Assembly: GCA_902535745.1 (NCBI GenBank)
Contig: CACAUR010000002.1
Location: 62,001 to 126,000, forward strand
Length of the DNA stretch: 64,000 bases
Source: an uncultured Pelagibacteraceae bacterium
GTDB lineage: Bacteria; Pseudomonadota; Alphaproteobacteria; Pelagibacterales; Pelagibacteraceae
Reading direction: 5' to 3'
The translations under genes and the position numbers were made by a program. The notes under the pieces were generated by a model. That model worked only from the letters and a program-made list of their open reading frames with translations. It ran no database searches and was not told the DNA's origin. Each line of letters begins with the position of its first letter. The stretch's first letter is position 1. Below, one piece after another: positions 50,541-60,883 of this stretch.

Positions 50541-50882
50541 ATGAAAGAACAAATATCCTATGATCAATTTGACAAGATAGATTTAAGAATCGGGACTGTA
50601 ATTTCAGTCAAAAAAAATGAAAAAGCACGAAAACCTTCACTAGTTGTAAAGGTTGATTTTGGAAAAGAAATAGGCATTAAACAATCTTCTGCCCAAATTA
50701 CACATTACTATAATGAGGAAAATTTGAAGAATAAACAGGTTATCGGTGTCTGTAATTTTGCAGAAAAAAATATTGCTGGAGTTATTTCCCAAGTTTTAAT
50801 ACTTGGAGCAATAGATCAAGAAGGAAAAGTAGTATTACTTCACCCTTCTCAGAAAACTGAAGACGGGTTACCGATAGCTTAA
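50541..50882 (+). CDS. csaA: tRNA-binding-domain protein, CsaA-like
   Basis: 113 aa; FDKIDLRIGTVISVKKNEKARKPSLVVKVDFG, GVISQVLILGA. Confidence 0.87.
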   Translation: MKEQISYDQFDKIDLRIGTVISVKKNEKARKPSLVVKVDFGKEIGIKQSSAQITHYYNEENLKNKQVIGVCNFAEKNIAGVISQVLILGAIDQEGKVVLLHPSQKTEDGLPIA

Positions 50883-50972
50883 TTTTGCTAGTAAATTTGC
50901 GACAAATGATAAATTTATTTAATTATTTTATTATGTTATGTCAGCTTACTTTTTACTCAAAAATAATTTGAT

Positions 50973-53642
50973 ATGAAACCAGGAAATAAAAACTCTTATA
51001 AATCACTTACCTCGATTAACATTAATGGCAAAGAATATACTTATTTTTCTTTAAAAATTGCAGAAAAGAATGGTTTAAAAGGTACAGAAAAATTACCAAA
51101 ATCATTAAAAGTTTTATTAGAAAATCTATTGAGGTATGAAGATGGTAAGACAGTCACTAAAGATCAAATTCTCGCTTTGCAAAAATGGCTAAAAGATAAA
51201 AAGTCTGATACAGAAATTGCATATAGACCTGCTAGGGTACTTTTGCAAGACTATACAGGAATACCAGCAGTTGCAGATTTAGCTGCTATGCGGGAGGCTG
51301 TTAAAGAAAAAAATAAGGATCCACAAATAATTAATCCATTGTCTTCTGTTGACTTGGTAATCGACCATTCAGTACAAGTTGATAAGTTTTCAACGCCAGA
51401 TTCATTAAAAAAAAATGTTGAAATTGAGTTTCAAAGAAATGCAGAGAGATATTCTTTTTTAAAATGGGGGCAACAAGCTTTTGATAACTTTAGAATAGTT
51501 CCGCCAGGGACTGGAATATGCCATCAAGTTAATCTTGAGTATCTTTCTAAAGTAGTATGGAAAGAAAAATTTGAAAATAAAGATTACATTTTTCCAGATA
51601 CATTAGTAGGTACCGATAGCCATACAACTATGGTAAATGGTTTGTCTGTTCTTGGATGGGGAGTAGGAGGTATAGAGGCCGAAGCTGGTATGCTGGGGCA
51701 ACCTATTTCTATGTTAATACCTGAAGTAATTGGTTTTGAAATAACAAATAAACTTCCAGAAGGAACAACAGCTACTGACTTAGTTTTGACAGTTGTTAAA
51801 ATGTTAAGGGATAAAGGTGTTGTTGGAAAGTTTGTTGAGTTTTATGGAGAGGGTCTTAAAAATCTTACTTTAGCTGACAGAGCAACTATAGCTAATATGG
51901 CTCCAGAGTATGGAGCAACCTGTGGTTTTTTTCCAATCGATGATGAAACTTTAAGATATTTAGAATTCTCTGGTAGAGATAAAAATCAAGTAGAAATAGT
52001 TAAAAGATATGCACAAGAGCAAGGGCTATGGGTAAGCGATGATATAGTTTTTACTGACACACTTAAATTAGATATGTCTACAGTTGTTCCAACGATCTCT
52101 GGGCCTAAAAGACCTCAAGATAAAGTTTTATTAACAGAGGCTTCTAAAAATTTTGATCTTAATTTTAAAAATATTACAAAAAGGGAAAATTTTTCTTCTT
52201 CAAAAGTTGATGGTACAGACTATGAAATTAAAGACGGTTCTATTTTAATAGCTGCAATAACCTCATGCACGAATACATCAAATCCCAATGTATTAATTGG
52301 GGCCGGTTTACTAGCTAAGAAAGCTTGTGATCTTGGGTTAACAACAAAGCCGTGGGTAAAAACTTCTCTTGCACCAGGGTCTCAAGTTGTTACTGATTAT
52401 TTAGCAAAGGCTGGTTTAAACGTTTATTTAGATAAGCTTGGTTTTAATCTCGTTGGTTATGGTTGCACAACTTGTATTGGTAACTCTGGTCCTTTACCAG
52501 AAAATATATCCTCTGCTGTTCAAAAAAATAATATTTATGCCGTTTCAGTATTATCTGGTAATAGAAATTTTGAGGGAAGAATCTCTCCGTTGATTAAAGC
52601 TAATTATTTGGCATCACCACCTTTAGTAGTAGCTTATGCATTAGTTGGACACATGAAATTTGATTTTTATAAAGATGCATTAGGGAAATCAAAAGATGGA
52701 AAAGATATTTTCTTAAAAGATATTTGGCCATCTAATAAAGAAATTGAAGATACATTAAGCGATTCTCTCAATGCAGAAATGTTTATTAACAGATATTCAA
52801 ATGTATCCAAAGGACCATCTCAATGGCAAAATATTAAAACAAAAGAAAGCAGCATCTATGAATGGGATGAAAATTCAACTTATGTGAAAAAACCTCCATT
52901 CTTTAACAATCTTAAAGATAGCCCAGATGGATTTAAAGATATTATAAATGCAAGACCCTTATTAATCCTAGGAGACATGGTTACAACAGATCATATTTCA
53001 CCAGCTGGCTCAATTCAAAAAGAGAGTCCTACAGGCGATTATTTTATGAAAAATCAAGTTTTACAAAAAGATTTTAACTCCTACGGGTCGAGGAGAGGCA
53101 ATCATGAGGTAATGATGAGAGGAACTTTTGCAAATATAAGAATTAGAAACGAGATGGCACCAGGAACTGAGGGAGGTTTTACTAAATTGTATCCTGAGGA
53201 AAAAATAATGCCAGTTTTTGAAGCAGTAGAGGAGTACAAAAAAAGAAAAACTGATTTAATAGTCATTGGTGGTAAAGAATATGGAACAGGCTCTTCAAGA
53301 GATTGGGCAGCTAAGGGTACAAAGCTTTTAGGAGTAAAATCTGTATTTGCTGAAAGTTTTGAAAGAATACATAGATCGAATTTAATTGGGATGGGAATAT
53401 TGCCATTACAATTCATAGATGGCATGGACAGAAAAAAATTAAAACTTACAGGTTCAGAAATAATTACAGTCAACGGAATAGAGAAAGGACTTAATCCCGG
53501 GGATAAATTATCTGTCGAATTTAAATATCAAAATGGAGAAATAAAAAAGATTCAAATGCTCTGCAGAATAGATACTAATAATGAGTTAGAATATTATAAA
53601 CACGGTGGGATTCTTCAATACGTTTTAAGAAATACAATTTAA
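50973..53642 (+). CDS. acnA: Aconitate hydratase
   Basis: 889 aa; VGTDSHTTMVNGLSVLGWGVGGIEAEA, TSCTNTSNP, GCTTCIGNSGPL, YGTGSSRDWAAKGT. Confidence 0.97.
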   Translation: MKPGNKNSYKSLTSININGKEYTYFSLKIAEKNGLKGTEKLPKSLKVLLENLLRYEDGKTVTKDQILALQKWLKDKKSDTEIAYRPARVLLQDYTGIPAVADLAAMREAVKEKNKDPQIINPLSSVDLVIDHSVQVDKFSTPDSLKKNVEIEFQRNAERYSFLKWGQQAFDNFRIVPPGTGICHQVNLEYLSKVVWKEKFENKDYIFPDTLVGTDSHTTMVNGLSVLGWGVGGIEAEAGMLGQPISMLIPEVIGFEITNKLPEGTTATDLVLTVVKMLRDKGVVGKFVEFYGEGLKNLTLADRATIANMAPEYGATCGFFPIDDETLRYLEFSGRDKNQVEIVKRYAQEQGLWVSDDIVFTDTLKLDMSTVVPTISGPKRPQDKVLLTEASKNFDLNFKNITKRENFSSSKVDGTDYEIKDGSILIAAITSCTNTSNPNVLIGAGLLAKKACDLGLTTKPWVKTSLAPGSQVVTDYLAKAGLNVYLDKLGFNLVGYGCTTCIGNSGPLPENISSAVQKNNIYAVSVLSGNRNFEGRISPLIKANYLASPPLVVAYALVGHMKFDFYKDALGKSKDGKDIFLKDIWPSNKEIEDTLSDSLNAEMFINRYSNVSKGPSQWQNIKTKESSIYEWDENSTYVKKPPFFNNLKDSPDGFKDIINARPLLILGDMVTTDHISPAGSIQKESPTGDYFMKNQVLQKDFNSYGSRRGNHEVMMRGTFANIRIRNEMAPGTEGGFTKLYPEEKIMPVFEAVEEYKKRKTDLIVIGGKEYGTGSSRDWAAKGTKLLGVKSVFAESFERIHRSNLIGMGILPLQFIDGMDRKKLKLTGSEIITVNGIEKGLNPGDKLSVEFKYQNGEIKKIQMLCRIDTNNELEYYKHGGILQYVLRNTI

Positions 53643-53644
53643 CA

Positions 53645-54286
53645 ATGTCTGAAGATATAGAAATCATTAATCAAAACACAAGAATTGAAAAAATTAAAAA
53701 TTTTTTTTCAAATAACTTTTTAAAATTAATAGGTTCATTAGTACTAATATTGCTAGTACTATTTTCATATTTTGGTTACCAAGAATATAAAAAAAGAGCA
53801 AAACTAGAGGTTGCAGAGATTTATAATCAAATTACTCTTAAAACAATAACAATTGAAAACACCAATGATATTGAACAATTGGTAAAAATTATAAAAGAAA
53901 AAGATCCAATTTATTCGGCTTTGTCATTATATTTTATCATAGAAAATAATTTAGTGAATGACCAACAAGAAATTAACAATTTTTTTGATCTAGTAATAAA
54001 ATCTCAAGAGGAAAAAGAAATTAAAAACTTAATCATTTATAAAAAAGCTATGTACAATTCAGAGATAGTCTCAGAAAATGAGATACTTGACATATTGAGT
54101 CCTATACTCAAATCAGAAAGCGTGTGGAAATCACACGCATTACTTCTTATGGCAGACTATTTTGAACATAAAAATAACTTGATAAAGTCCAAAGACTTTT
54201 TGGAAGAAATAGTAAATTCTGAATTGGTTATCAATGAAATCAGAATTGAAGCCGAAAGACGTTTGAAGAGGAAGTTCGGTGATTAA
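53645..54286 (+). CDS. Membrane-anchored TPR-like protein, YfgM-like
   Basis: 213 aa; single N-terminal TM followed by helical region; immediately precedes bamB-like gene. Confidence 0.6.
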   Translation: MSEDIEIINQNTRIEKIKNFFSNNFLKLIGSLVLILLVLFSYFGYQEYKKRAKLEVAEIYNQITLKTITIENTNDIEQLVKIIKEKDPIYSALSLYFIIENNLVNDQQEINNFFDLVIKSQEEKEIKNLIIYKKAMYNSEIVSENEILDILSPILKSESVWKSHALLLMADYFEHKNNLIKSKDFLEEIVNSELVINEIRIEAERRLKRKFGD

Positions 54287-55574
54287 AAGATATTTTTATT
54301 TATTCATATTTTTATTTCTTCTTAATTGTTCATTAAATCCTAATTCGAAATTTTGGACAAAAGAAAAAAAGATTTTGGTCGATAAAAACTCAACTACCGT
54401 TTTATTAAAAACAGAAAAAAAATCCTTAAGTGAATTTAATCATAATTTTAAAATTTCTCTCCCCAAAAATTTGAAGGTAAATATCAATAAGAATTTAAAT
54501 AATGACGGCTTCATAAATTTTGATGCAAATCTTGAAAGGATGTCTAAATATAATTTTAGTAAGATAAAATCATTCTCAAATTTTGAGCCTGAAATATTGA
54601 TAGATAAAAATCACCTGTTTTACTTTGACAACAAAGGATCAATAATTAAATTCGATAATAACTCAAACATAGTCTGGAAACAAAATCACTACTCGAAACA
54701 AGATAAGAAACTACAACCAATTTTATTTTTTGGCAAAAGTGGAGAAAATTTACTTGTTGTGGATAGCATAGCAAATTATTACGTAATTAATAAAATTACA
54801 GGAAAACTAAAATGGAAGAAAAAACATTCTTCGTCATTTAATTCTCAAATAAAAACTTTTGAGGATAAAGCTTTGGTAATTGATATGGAGAATAAGTTAA
54901 GATGTTTTTCTTTGGAGACCGGAGATCTTTTATGGTCAGTAAAAACCCAACAATCACTCTTGAGATCTCAAAAAAAACAATCACTTATTTTAAATAACGG
55001 TAAAGTTGTTTTTAGTAATTCTATCGGAGATGTTACTGCAGTAGATATTTATAGTGGAAAAATAATTTGGCAGACACCAACTCAATCAAATTTAACTTTT
55101 GGGAATACTTATTTTTTGAAACTCTCGGACATTGTCTCGGATAAATCTTCAATATTTGTTTCAGACAACAATGACCAATTTTTATCTATTGATTTATTAT
55201 CGGGTGCTATTAATTGGAGACAAGATTTTAGCTCTGAACTTAGACCAACAATAATTGGCAATTATTTGATTACAATTTCAGATAATGGTTTGCTTGTAGT
55301 GATGAACAAAGAGACGGGTCAGATTCTAAGAATTAATGATTTATTTAAAAATGTTAAGGAGAAAAGAAAAAAAGATTACCAACCCATAGGTTTTTTAGTC
55401 GGAAAGTTTTATCTTTATGTCTCAACGAATAATGGAAGAATTTTGGTTGTAAATTTTAAAGAAGGTAAAATTGAAAAAACATTAAAATTAGATAACAATA
55501 AGCTTCAAAGACCTGTTTATTTCAATAAAAGTTTATATATTGCAAAAGACAATTCGATCATTAGACTAAATTAA
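54279..55574 (+). CDS. bamB: PQQ-repeat beta-propeller lipoprotein, BamB-like
   Basis: 431 aa; lipobox FLLNC; ITGKLKWKK, ETGDLLWSV, YSGKIIWQT, LSGAINWRQ repeats. Confidence 0.8.
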   Translation: MIKRYFYLFIFLFLLNCSLNPNSKFWTKEKKILVDKNSTTVLLKTEKKSLSEFNHNFKISLPKNLKVNINKNLNNDGFINFDANLERMSKYNFSKIKSFSNFEPEILIDKNHLFYFDNKGSIIKFDNNSNIVWKQNHYSKQDKKLQPILFFGKSGENLLVVDSIANYYVINKITGKLKWKKKHSSSFNSQIKTFEDKALVIDMENKLRCFSLETGDLLWSVKTQQSLLRSQKKQSLILNNGKVVFSNSIGDVTAVDIYSGKIIWQTPTQSNLTFGNTYFLKLSDIVSDKSSIFVSDNNDQFLSIDLLSGAINWRQDFSSELRPTIIGNYLITISDNGLLVVMNKETGQILRINDLFKNVKEKRKKDYQPIGFLVGKFYLYVSTNNGRILVVNFKEGKIEKTLKLDNNKLQRPVYFNKSLYIAKDNSIIRLN

Positions 55575-56002
55575 TGCTTCTAAAAATTCTTGAAAAATTA
55601 GGTAGAAAAAAAATTGTTTTAGATAGGGGGCCTTCCCATCCTCAATATGAAAAGGCTAAACCTTGGATGAACAGATATTATCTAATTTTTAGAAATAGGC
55701 CCAAGTGGTTTCCTTTTAATATTTTAATACATGAAATGTTAGATGATGATCATGGGGAAGGTGTTCATAATCATCCATTCCCTTTTATGACAATAATTCT
55801 TAGGGATGGATATTTTGAAACTCTAAAAAGTGGAAGATACTGGAGACCAGCAGGATATATTGGTTTTAGATCAGCAAATACACATCATAGAATTGATATT
55901 AAGCCAGGAACGAAACCTCTTACCGTGTTTATAGCAGGACCTTATGGATTGAGAAAAGGACCAAGATCAGAGTATGGAATTGATTTTAAAACTAAAAAAT
56001 GA
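55574..56002 (+). CDS. Cupin-like protein of unknown function
   Basis: 142 aa; HGEGVHNHPFPFMTIILRDGYFE ... HHRIDI. Confidence 0.55.
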   Translation: MLLKILEKLGRKKIVLDRGPSHPQYEKAKPWMNRYYLIFRNRPKWFPFNILIHEMLDDDHGEGVHNHPFPFMTIILRDGYFETLKSGRYWRPAGYIGFRSANTHHRIDIKPGTKPLTVFIAGPYGLRKGPRSEYGIDFKTKK

Positions 56003-56418
56003 AGCAAAAGTTTTTTGAATTAGAAATAAAAACAAACGGACAAAAATTATATAATTTTACTGATCAAACCATAAACTGGATTAAGAAAAATTCTTTTAAT
56101 GATGGAATTTTAAATTTAAGCATTCAACACACAAGCGCCTCTTTAATCGTTCAAGAAAACGCTGATCCAGACGTTCAAGCGGATTTAATTAACTATTTTG
56201 ATAAATTAGTTCCTATGGATGAAAAATCCTACATTCATAAATCCGAGGGAAAGGATGATATGCCAGCGCATATTAAATCCGCTCTAACAAATAATCAAAT
56301 TTCTCTGAGTATAAAAAAAATGGAATTATTGTTAGGTACATGGCAAGGAATTTATTTATTTGAACACAGAATTGAAAGACAAGTGAGAAAAATTATTCAC
56401 CATTTCATAGGCGACTAA
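55999..56418 (+). CDS. YjbQ/UPF0047 family protein
   Basis: 139 aa; LSIQHTSASLIVQENADPDVQ, GTWQGIYLFEHR. Confidence 0.9.
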   Translation: MKQKFFELEIKTNGQKLYNFTDQTINWIKKNSFNDGILNLSIQHTSASLIVQENADPDVQADLINYFDKLVPMDEKSYIHKSEGKDDMPAHIKSALTNNQISLSIKKMELLLGTWQGIYLFEHRIERQVRKIIHHFIGD

Positions 56419-56861
56419 ATGTGAGGATCGTATGCCCACTGTAAAATAGCTTGTCTCTGTCTTCTTCTACAAGTTAAATTTCCTTTTTCACAATTTTTTT
56501 CTATAGCAGTCACATGTCTTCTGAAATTCTTCCACCTTTTAATTTGAGTTATATCTACCTTTGGTATTCTTCTACCCATTGAGAATCTACAATACCACTG
56601 GAACCAACCCAATGGATCTTCTTTAAATATCCATCCTTTCTCAATCCAGTGTTCTCTAGAAAGCCCAGCTTTCACTTTAAATCTATTTATATTTACATCA
56701 AATGTCTTACTCAGTTTAGCTTTTACAAACCAACTTTTTGGATACTCTTTAATGTTATTTCCAAAATAAGATCCACCAAAAACTCCCAACTCAAGCATTT
56801 TTTTTGGGGAAAGTTCTGGTTTAAATAATCTATAAATCTCTGCGTCGCTTAATTTTTTCAT
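56415..56861 (-). CDS. Conserved-looking protein of unknown function
   Basis: 148 aa, Trp/Arg/Lys rich, no recognised domain; MLELGVFGGSYFGNN...DPLGWFQWYCRFSMGRR. Confidence 0.6.
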   Translation of the reverse strand: MKKLSDAEIYRLFKPELSPKKMLELGVFGGSYFGNNIKEYPKSWFVKAKLSKTFDVNINRFKVKAGLSREHWIEKGWIFKEDPLGWFQWYCRFSMGRRIPKVDITQIKRWKNFRRHVTAIEKNCEKGNLTCRRRQRQAILQWAYDPHI

Positions 56862-56865
56862 ACAA

Positions 56866-58002
56866 TTAAATCAATTTTTTTCCCTCACTTAATAACTTCT
56901 GGTAAAGATCTGTATCTGTAGATCCTTCACAACCAATTAATAATATATTTGAATTTTTATCTATTTCTAGGTTACTCTTTATTTCTTTGTTATTACAACA
57001 TGAAATTAAACTTGTGATCCCAGGTGTTGAACATTCACCTCCTTCTATTGAAATATCACTTAATACTTTATCTGCTAACATTGCCACGGTCTGTGAGACG
57101 AATTTATCTGAAACAGATATACAATTATTTACAGAATTTTTTAATATTTGCCATGGGACTAATGACACTTCTCCACAAGACATGCCACCCATAATACTTT
57201 CATTCCTAATGTTTACACTAGTAGGAGTATTATTTTCAATACTCTGCATTACACAATTTGCATTTTCAGGCTCAACAATAATAATTTTTGGTACCTTTTT
57301 GAAGTAATTAGCTACACCAGCAACTAAACCTGCCGCCATACCTCCGACACCTGCTTGTAAAAAAATATGTGTGATATATTCGTTGGTTTGAACAGAAATT
57401 TCTTTTATTATTGTCGAATATCCAGCCATTGTAAGTTTTGGAACAAATTCATAATCTGGCCATGATACATCTTGAATAATTTCCCAATTATTTTTTTTTG
57501 ACTCTTCCTTACAAAAATTTAGGGAATCTTCATAATTTCCTTTAACTCTGATTACTTCAGCATTCAAATTCCTCATTTCTTCAGCTCTTGTTTCGCTCAC
57601 ATTCTCACCAATAAAAATTTTACAACTTAATCCTAAATTTTTTGCTCCCCAAGCGACTGATTTGCCATGATTCCCTGCAGTTGCCGTTGAAACTATAATA
57701 TCTTTTCTCCCTTTAGTTATTCTCTCTACAGCATAGGCGCCACCAAGCGCCTTAAAAGATTTGAGACCAAATCTCTTAGATTCATCTTTGTAAAATATAT
57801 TTTTTAACCCTAATTCTTTACAAAGTTTACTTAAACTTTCTAACGGAGTAGGTTGATATTTTCGCCATTTAGAAATTGTTTTATGGGCGTCTTCTAATAA
57901 ATCGCTATTTAAGATTTTTAATATTTTTGATCGATCAAATTCAAAATTTTCATTATTAATAAACTTTGTAAATTTTTGATTCAGGTATAGATTTTTCTGC
58001 AT
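56866..58002 (-). CDS. PLP-dependent diaminopropionate ammonia-lyase-like / threonine dehydratase-family enzyme
   Basis: 378 aa; YKDESKRFGLKSFKALGGAYAV PLP Lys, STATAGNHGKSVAWGAK, QAGVGGMAAGL. Confidence 0.82.
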   Translation of the reverse strand: MQKNLYLNQKFTKFINNENFEFDRSKILKILNSDLLEDAHKTISKWRKYQPTPLESLSKLCKELGLKNIFYKDESKRFGLKSFKALGGAYAVERITKGRKDIIVSTATAGNHGKSVAWGAKNLGLSCKIFIGENVSETRAEEMRNLNAEVIRVKGNYEDSLNFCKEESKKNNWEIIQDVSWPDYEFVPKLTMAGYSTIIKEISVQTNEYITHIFLQAGVGGMAAGLVAGVANYFKKVPKIIIVEPENANCVMQSIENNTPTSVNIRNESIMGGMSCGEVSLVPWQILKNSVNNCISVSDKFVSQTVAMLADKVLSDISIEGGECSTPGITSLISCCNNKEIKSNLEIDKNSNILLIGCEGSTDTDLYQKLLSEGKKLI

Positions 58003-58081
58003 TTGTTTAAATAGTAAGAAATTATAAGGTAACTCTTAGGCTGGACTAAATCAAATAATTAGTGCATAGAGATTATCATAT

Positions 58082-59098
58082 ATGACTAAAATTATTATAA
58101 TTGGCGCTGGTGCAATGGGCTCGGCTTTCACGATCCCTTGCATTGAAAATGGCAATGATGTTACCTTAATCGGTACACACCTCGAAAATAATTTAATTGA
58201 TGAAATTTCCAAATCAGTTCATCCTGTATTGAAAGTAGCTTTACCCAAAAAACTTAAACTTGCAAAATTTGAAAAAATTAAGGATTATTCAGATGCTGAT
58301 TTAATTGTATGTGCGGTAAGCTCTATAGGAGTTGATTGGTTTATTGACCAAATTTCTCAAATGGGAAATAAAAAACTTAATATAGTTTTATTAACCAAGG
58401 GTTTGAGTATCGAGGCAGGAAAATTAATAACCATTTCTTACAAGATTAAAAATGAACTAAAAAAAAGTGGTTTTGATGATGTGATTGTATCAGCAATAAA
58501 AGGACCTTGTCTTGCAGCTGGGTTAGCAAATAAGATGAGAACAGGAACAGTAATTGCTAGTGAAAACAAAGATACTGCAAAAATAATACAGAAAACAATA
58601 ACAACTGAATATTATTCGACAGAGACATCAGAAGACGTAAAAGGAGTAGAATTTTGTGGTGCAATTAAAAATATCTATTCTATGTTAATTGGTGCCTCTG
58701 AAGGTTTAAGTAACCCAAGCGCACCTGAAAGTATTAAATCAAAATACTTTTTGAATACCTCAGCATCTTTAATTCATCGCTCAATTTCTGAGATGGTAAA
58801 ATTTACCAAATACTTTGGTGGGAATGAAACAACAGTTTATGGACTTGCTGGTTTGGGAGATCTATATGTAAGTGCAATAGGCGGGAGAAATAGTCAAATG
58901 GGGAAATATTTAGGACAAGGAACTTTATATAAAGAAGCTAAAGAAAAATTTATGAATGATATTACTGTTGAAGGTGCACAGTTAGCACTTGAAATTGGTC
59001 CAATTCTTTTAAAGGAACTTAAAAAAAATGAATTTCCTTTAATGTTCAACATACTTGAGACTATCTGCAATAATAAGAAATTAAGTATTAATTGGTAA
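58082..59098 (+). CDS. Glycerol-3-phosphate dehydrogenase-like NAD(P) oxidoreductase (GpsA family)
   Basis: 338 aa; IIIGAGAMGSAFTIPC, KGPCLAAGLA, EFCGAIKNIYSMLIGASEG, GLAGLGDLYVS. Confidence 0.8.
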   Translation: MTKIIIIGAGAMGSAFTIPCIENGNDVTLIGTHLENNLIDEISKSVHPVLKVALPKKLKLAKFEKIKDYSDADLIVCAVSSIGVDWFIDQISQMGNKKLNIVLLTKGLSIEAGKLITISYKIKNELKKSGFDDVIVSAIKGPCLAAGLANKMRTGTVIASENKDTAKIIQKTITTEYYSTETSEDVKGVEFCGAIKNIYSMLIGASEGLSNPSAPESIKSKYFLNTSASLIHRSISEMVKFTKYFGGNETTVYGLAGLGDLYVSAIGGRNSQMGKYLGQGTLYKEAKEKFMNDITVEGAQLALEIGPILLKELKKNEFPLMFNILETICNNKKLSINW

Positions 59099-59099
59099 A

Positions 59100-60788
59100 C
59101 TAAAACAGTCCCTCAACTTCACCTTTTTTGTTAAGCTTAATATTATTTGCAGCAGGAACTTTGGGTAGACCAGGCATAGTCATAATTGATCCACAAACAA
59201 CTACAATAAACTCAGCTCCTGACGACAATCTTACCTCTCTAATTGGGATTTCATGATTTGATGGAGCTCCTTTCAACTTTGGATCTGTTGAAAAACTATA
59301 TTGGGTTTTAGCTATGCAAACAGGTAAGTTTTTGTAGCCGTTATCCTCAAACACTTTAAGTTTTTCTTTTACATCTTCATTTGCAACGACTCTATCACCT
59401 CTGTAAATTTCTTTTACAATTTTTTCAATTTTATCCCAAAGATTTAAACTATCCTCGTACAAAAGTTTGAAATTACTTTTTTTTGAGTCTTTACAAGTTT
59501 TAACAACTTTTTTAGCTAGGTCGGTTGTACCCCTACCTCCTATCGCCCAGTGATTACATTCACTAACCTGAATATTCATATCTTTACAAAAATTAAGAAC
59601 AACATTTATTTCTTTTTTTGTATCTAAAGCAAAATGGTTTATTGCTACAATTGGTTCTAATCCAAATTTTTTAATATTTAATATGTGTCTTTCTAAATTG
59701 ACTAAACCTTTTTTTAAAGACTCGATGTCCTCTTTTTTAAGATTCTCTTTTTCTACACCTCCGTGCATTTTTAATGCTCTTATAGTTGCAACAATTACAA
59801 CACAGCTAGGTTTTAATCCTGCCTTTCTACATTTAATATCCAAAAATTTTTCAGCACCAAGGTCTGCACCAAACCCTGCTTCTGTAACAACGTAGTCTGA
59901 TAGCTTAAGAGCTGTTGTTGTAGCAATAACAGAATTACATCCATGAGCAATATTAGCGAATGGACCTCCATGAATAATAGCTGGGTTATGCTCTAAGCTT
60001 TGGGTAACATTAGGTCTTATTGCCTCTTTTAAAAGAACAGTCATTGGTCCGTGGGCATTTAAATCTTTTGCAAAGATTGTCTGACCCTCTTTATTGTAAG
60101 CTATAGTTATATTTCCAATTTTTTTTTCTAAATCATTTAAATCTTTAGCCAAACAAAAAATGGCCATGACCTCAGAAGCAACAGTTATATCAAAACCATC
60201 TACTCTTTTAAAATCTTTTGCAATACCACTGGTATTGATATCAATAAATCTCAGAGCGCGGTCGTTCATATCCATCACTCTTTTCCAAACTATTTTTTTT
60301 TCATCAATATTAAGTTTGTTTCCCCAGTAAATATGATTATCAATCATTGCAGATAACAAATTATGTGCTGATGTAATCGCATGAAAGTCTCCAGTGAAAT
60401 GAAGGTTTATCTGCTCCATAGGAACAACTTGAGCATATCCACCACCAGCAGCTCCTCCTTTCATACCAAACGAGGGTCCAAGACTTGGCTCTCTTAAACA
60501 AACAATAGATTTTTTTCCAATTTTATTCAAACCATCATTTAGACCAACAGAAGTAGTTGTTTTACCTTCCCCCGCCGGTGTTGGAGTAATAGCTGTCACA
60601 AGGATAAGATGACCGTCTTTTTTCTTTTTAAGTTTATTTAAAAACGTAAAATTTATTTTTGCTATATGTCTTCCCATGGGGCTGAAAGCACTTGGGTTAT
60701 CAGGAACGTTTATTTTTTTTAAAATTTTTGAAATTGGTTTGAGTTTACTATTTCTAGCTATTTCTATATCGGATTTAAATTTTTTCAT
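59100..60788 (-). CDS. fhs: Formate-tetrahydrofolate ligase
   Basis: 562 aa; [58 protein letters not shown]. Confidence 0.97.
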   Translation of the reverse strand: MKKFKSDIEIARNSKLKPISKILKKINVPDNPSAFSPMGRHIAKINFTFLNKLKKKKDGHLILVTAITPTPAGEGKTTTSVGLNDGLNKIGKKSIVCLREPSLGPSFGMKGGAAGGGYAQVVPMEQINLHFTGDFHAITSAHNLLSAMIDNHIYWGNKLNIDEKKIVWKRVMDMNDRALRFIDINTSGIAKDFKRVDGFDITVASEVMAIFCLAKDLNDLEKKIGNITIAYNKEGQTIFAKDLNAHGPMTVLLKEAIRPNVTQSLEHNPAIIHGGPFANIAHGCNSVIATTTALKLSDYVVTEAGFGADLGAEKFLDIKCRKAGLKPSCVVIVATIRALKMHGGVEKENLKKEDIESLKKGLVNLERHILNIKKFGLEPIVAINHFALDTKKEINVVLNFCKDMNIQVSECNHWAIGGRGTTDLAKKVVKTCKDSKKSNFKLLYEDSLNLWDKIEKIVKEIYRGDRVVANEDVKEKLKVFEDNGYKNLPVCIAKTQYSFSTDPKLKGAPSNHEIPIREVRLSSGAEFIVVVCGSIMTMPGLPKVPAANNIKLNKKGEVEGLF

Positions 60789-60883
60789 TTATGTCGTTTT
60801 TTAGGGTGTTTATACTTTATTTGTTCACTTTAAAAGAACTAAATTACAATGGACATTTAATTATTAAATACATATCTTGAAGC

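Noticed and set aside
60789-60883. Possible riboswitch upstream of fhs
   Set aside because: Gap is only 95 bp and shared by divergent promoters; no recognisable conserved aptamer core seen.
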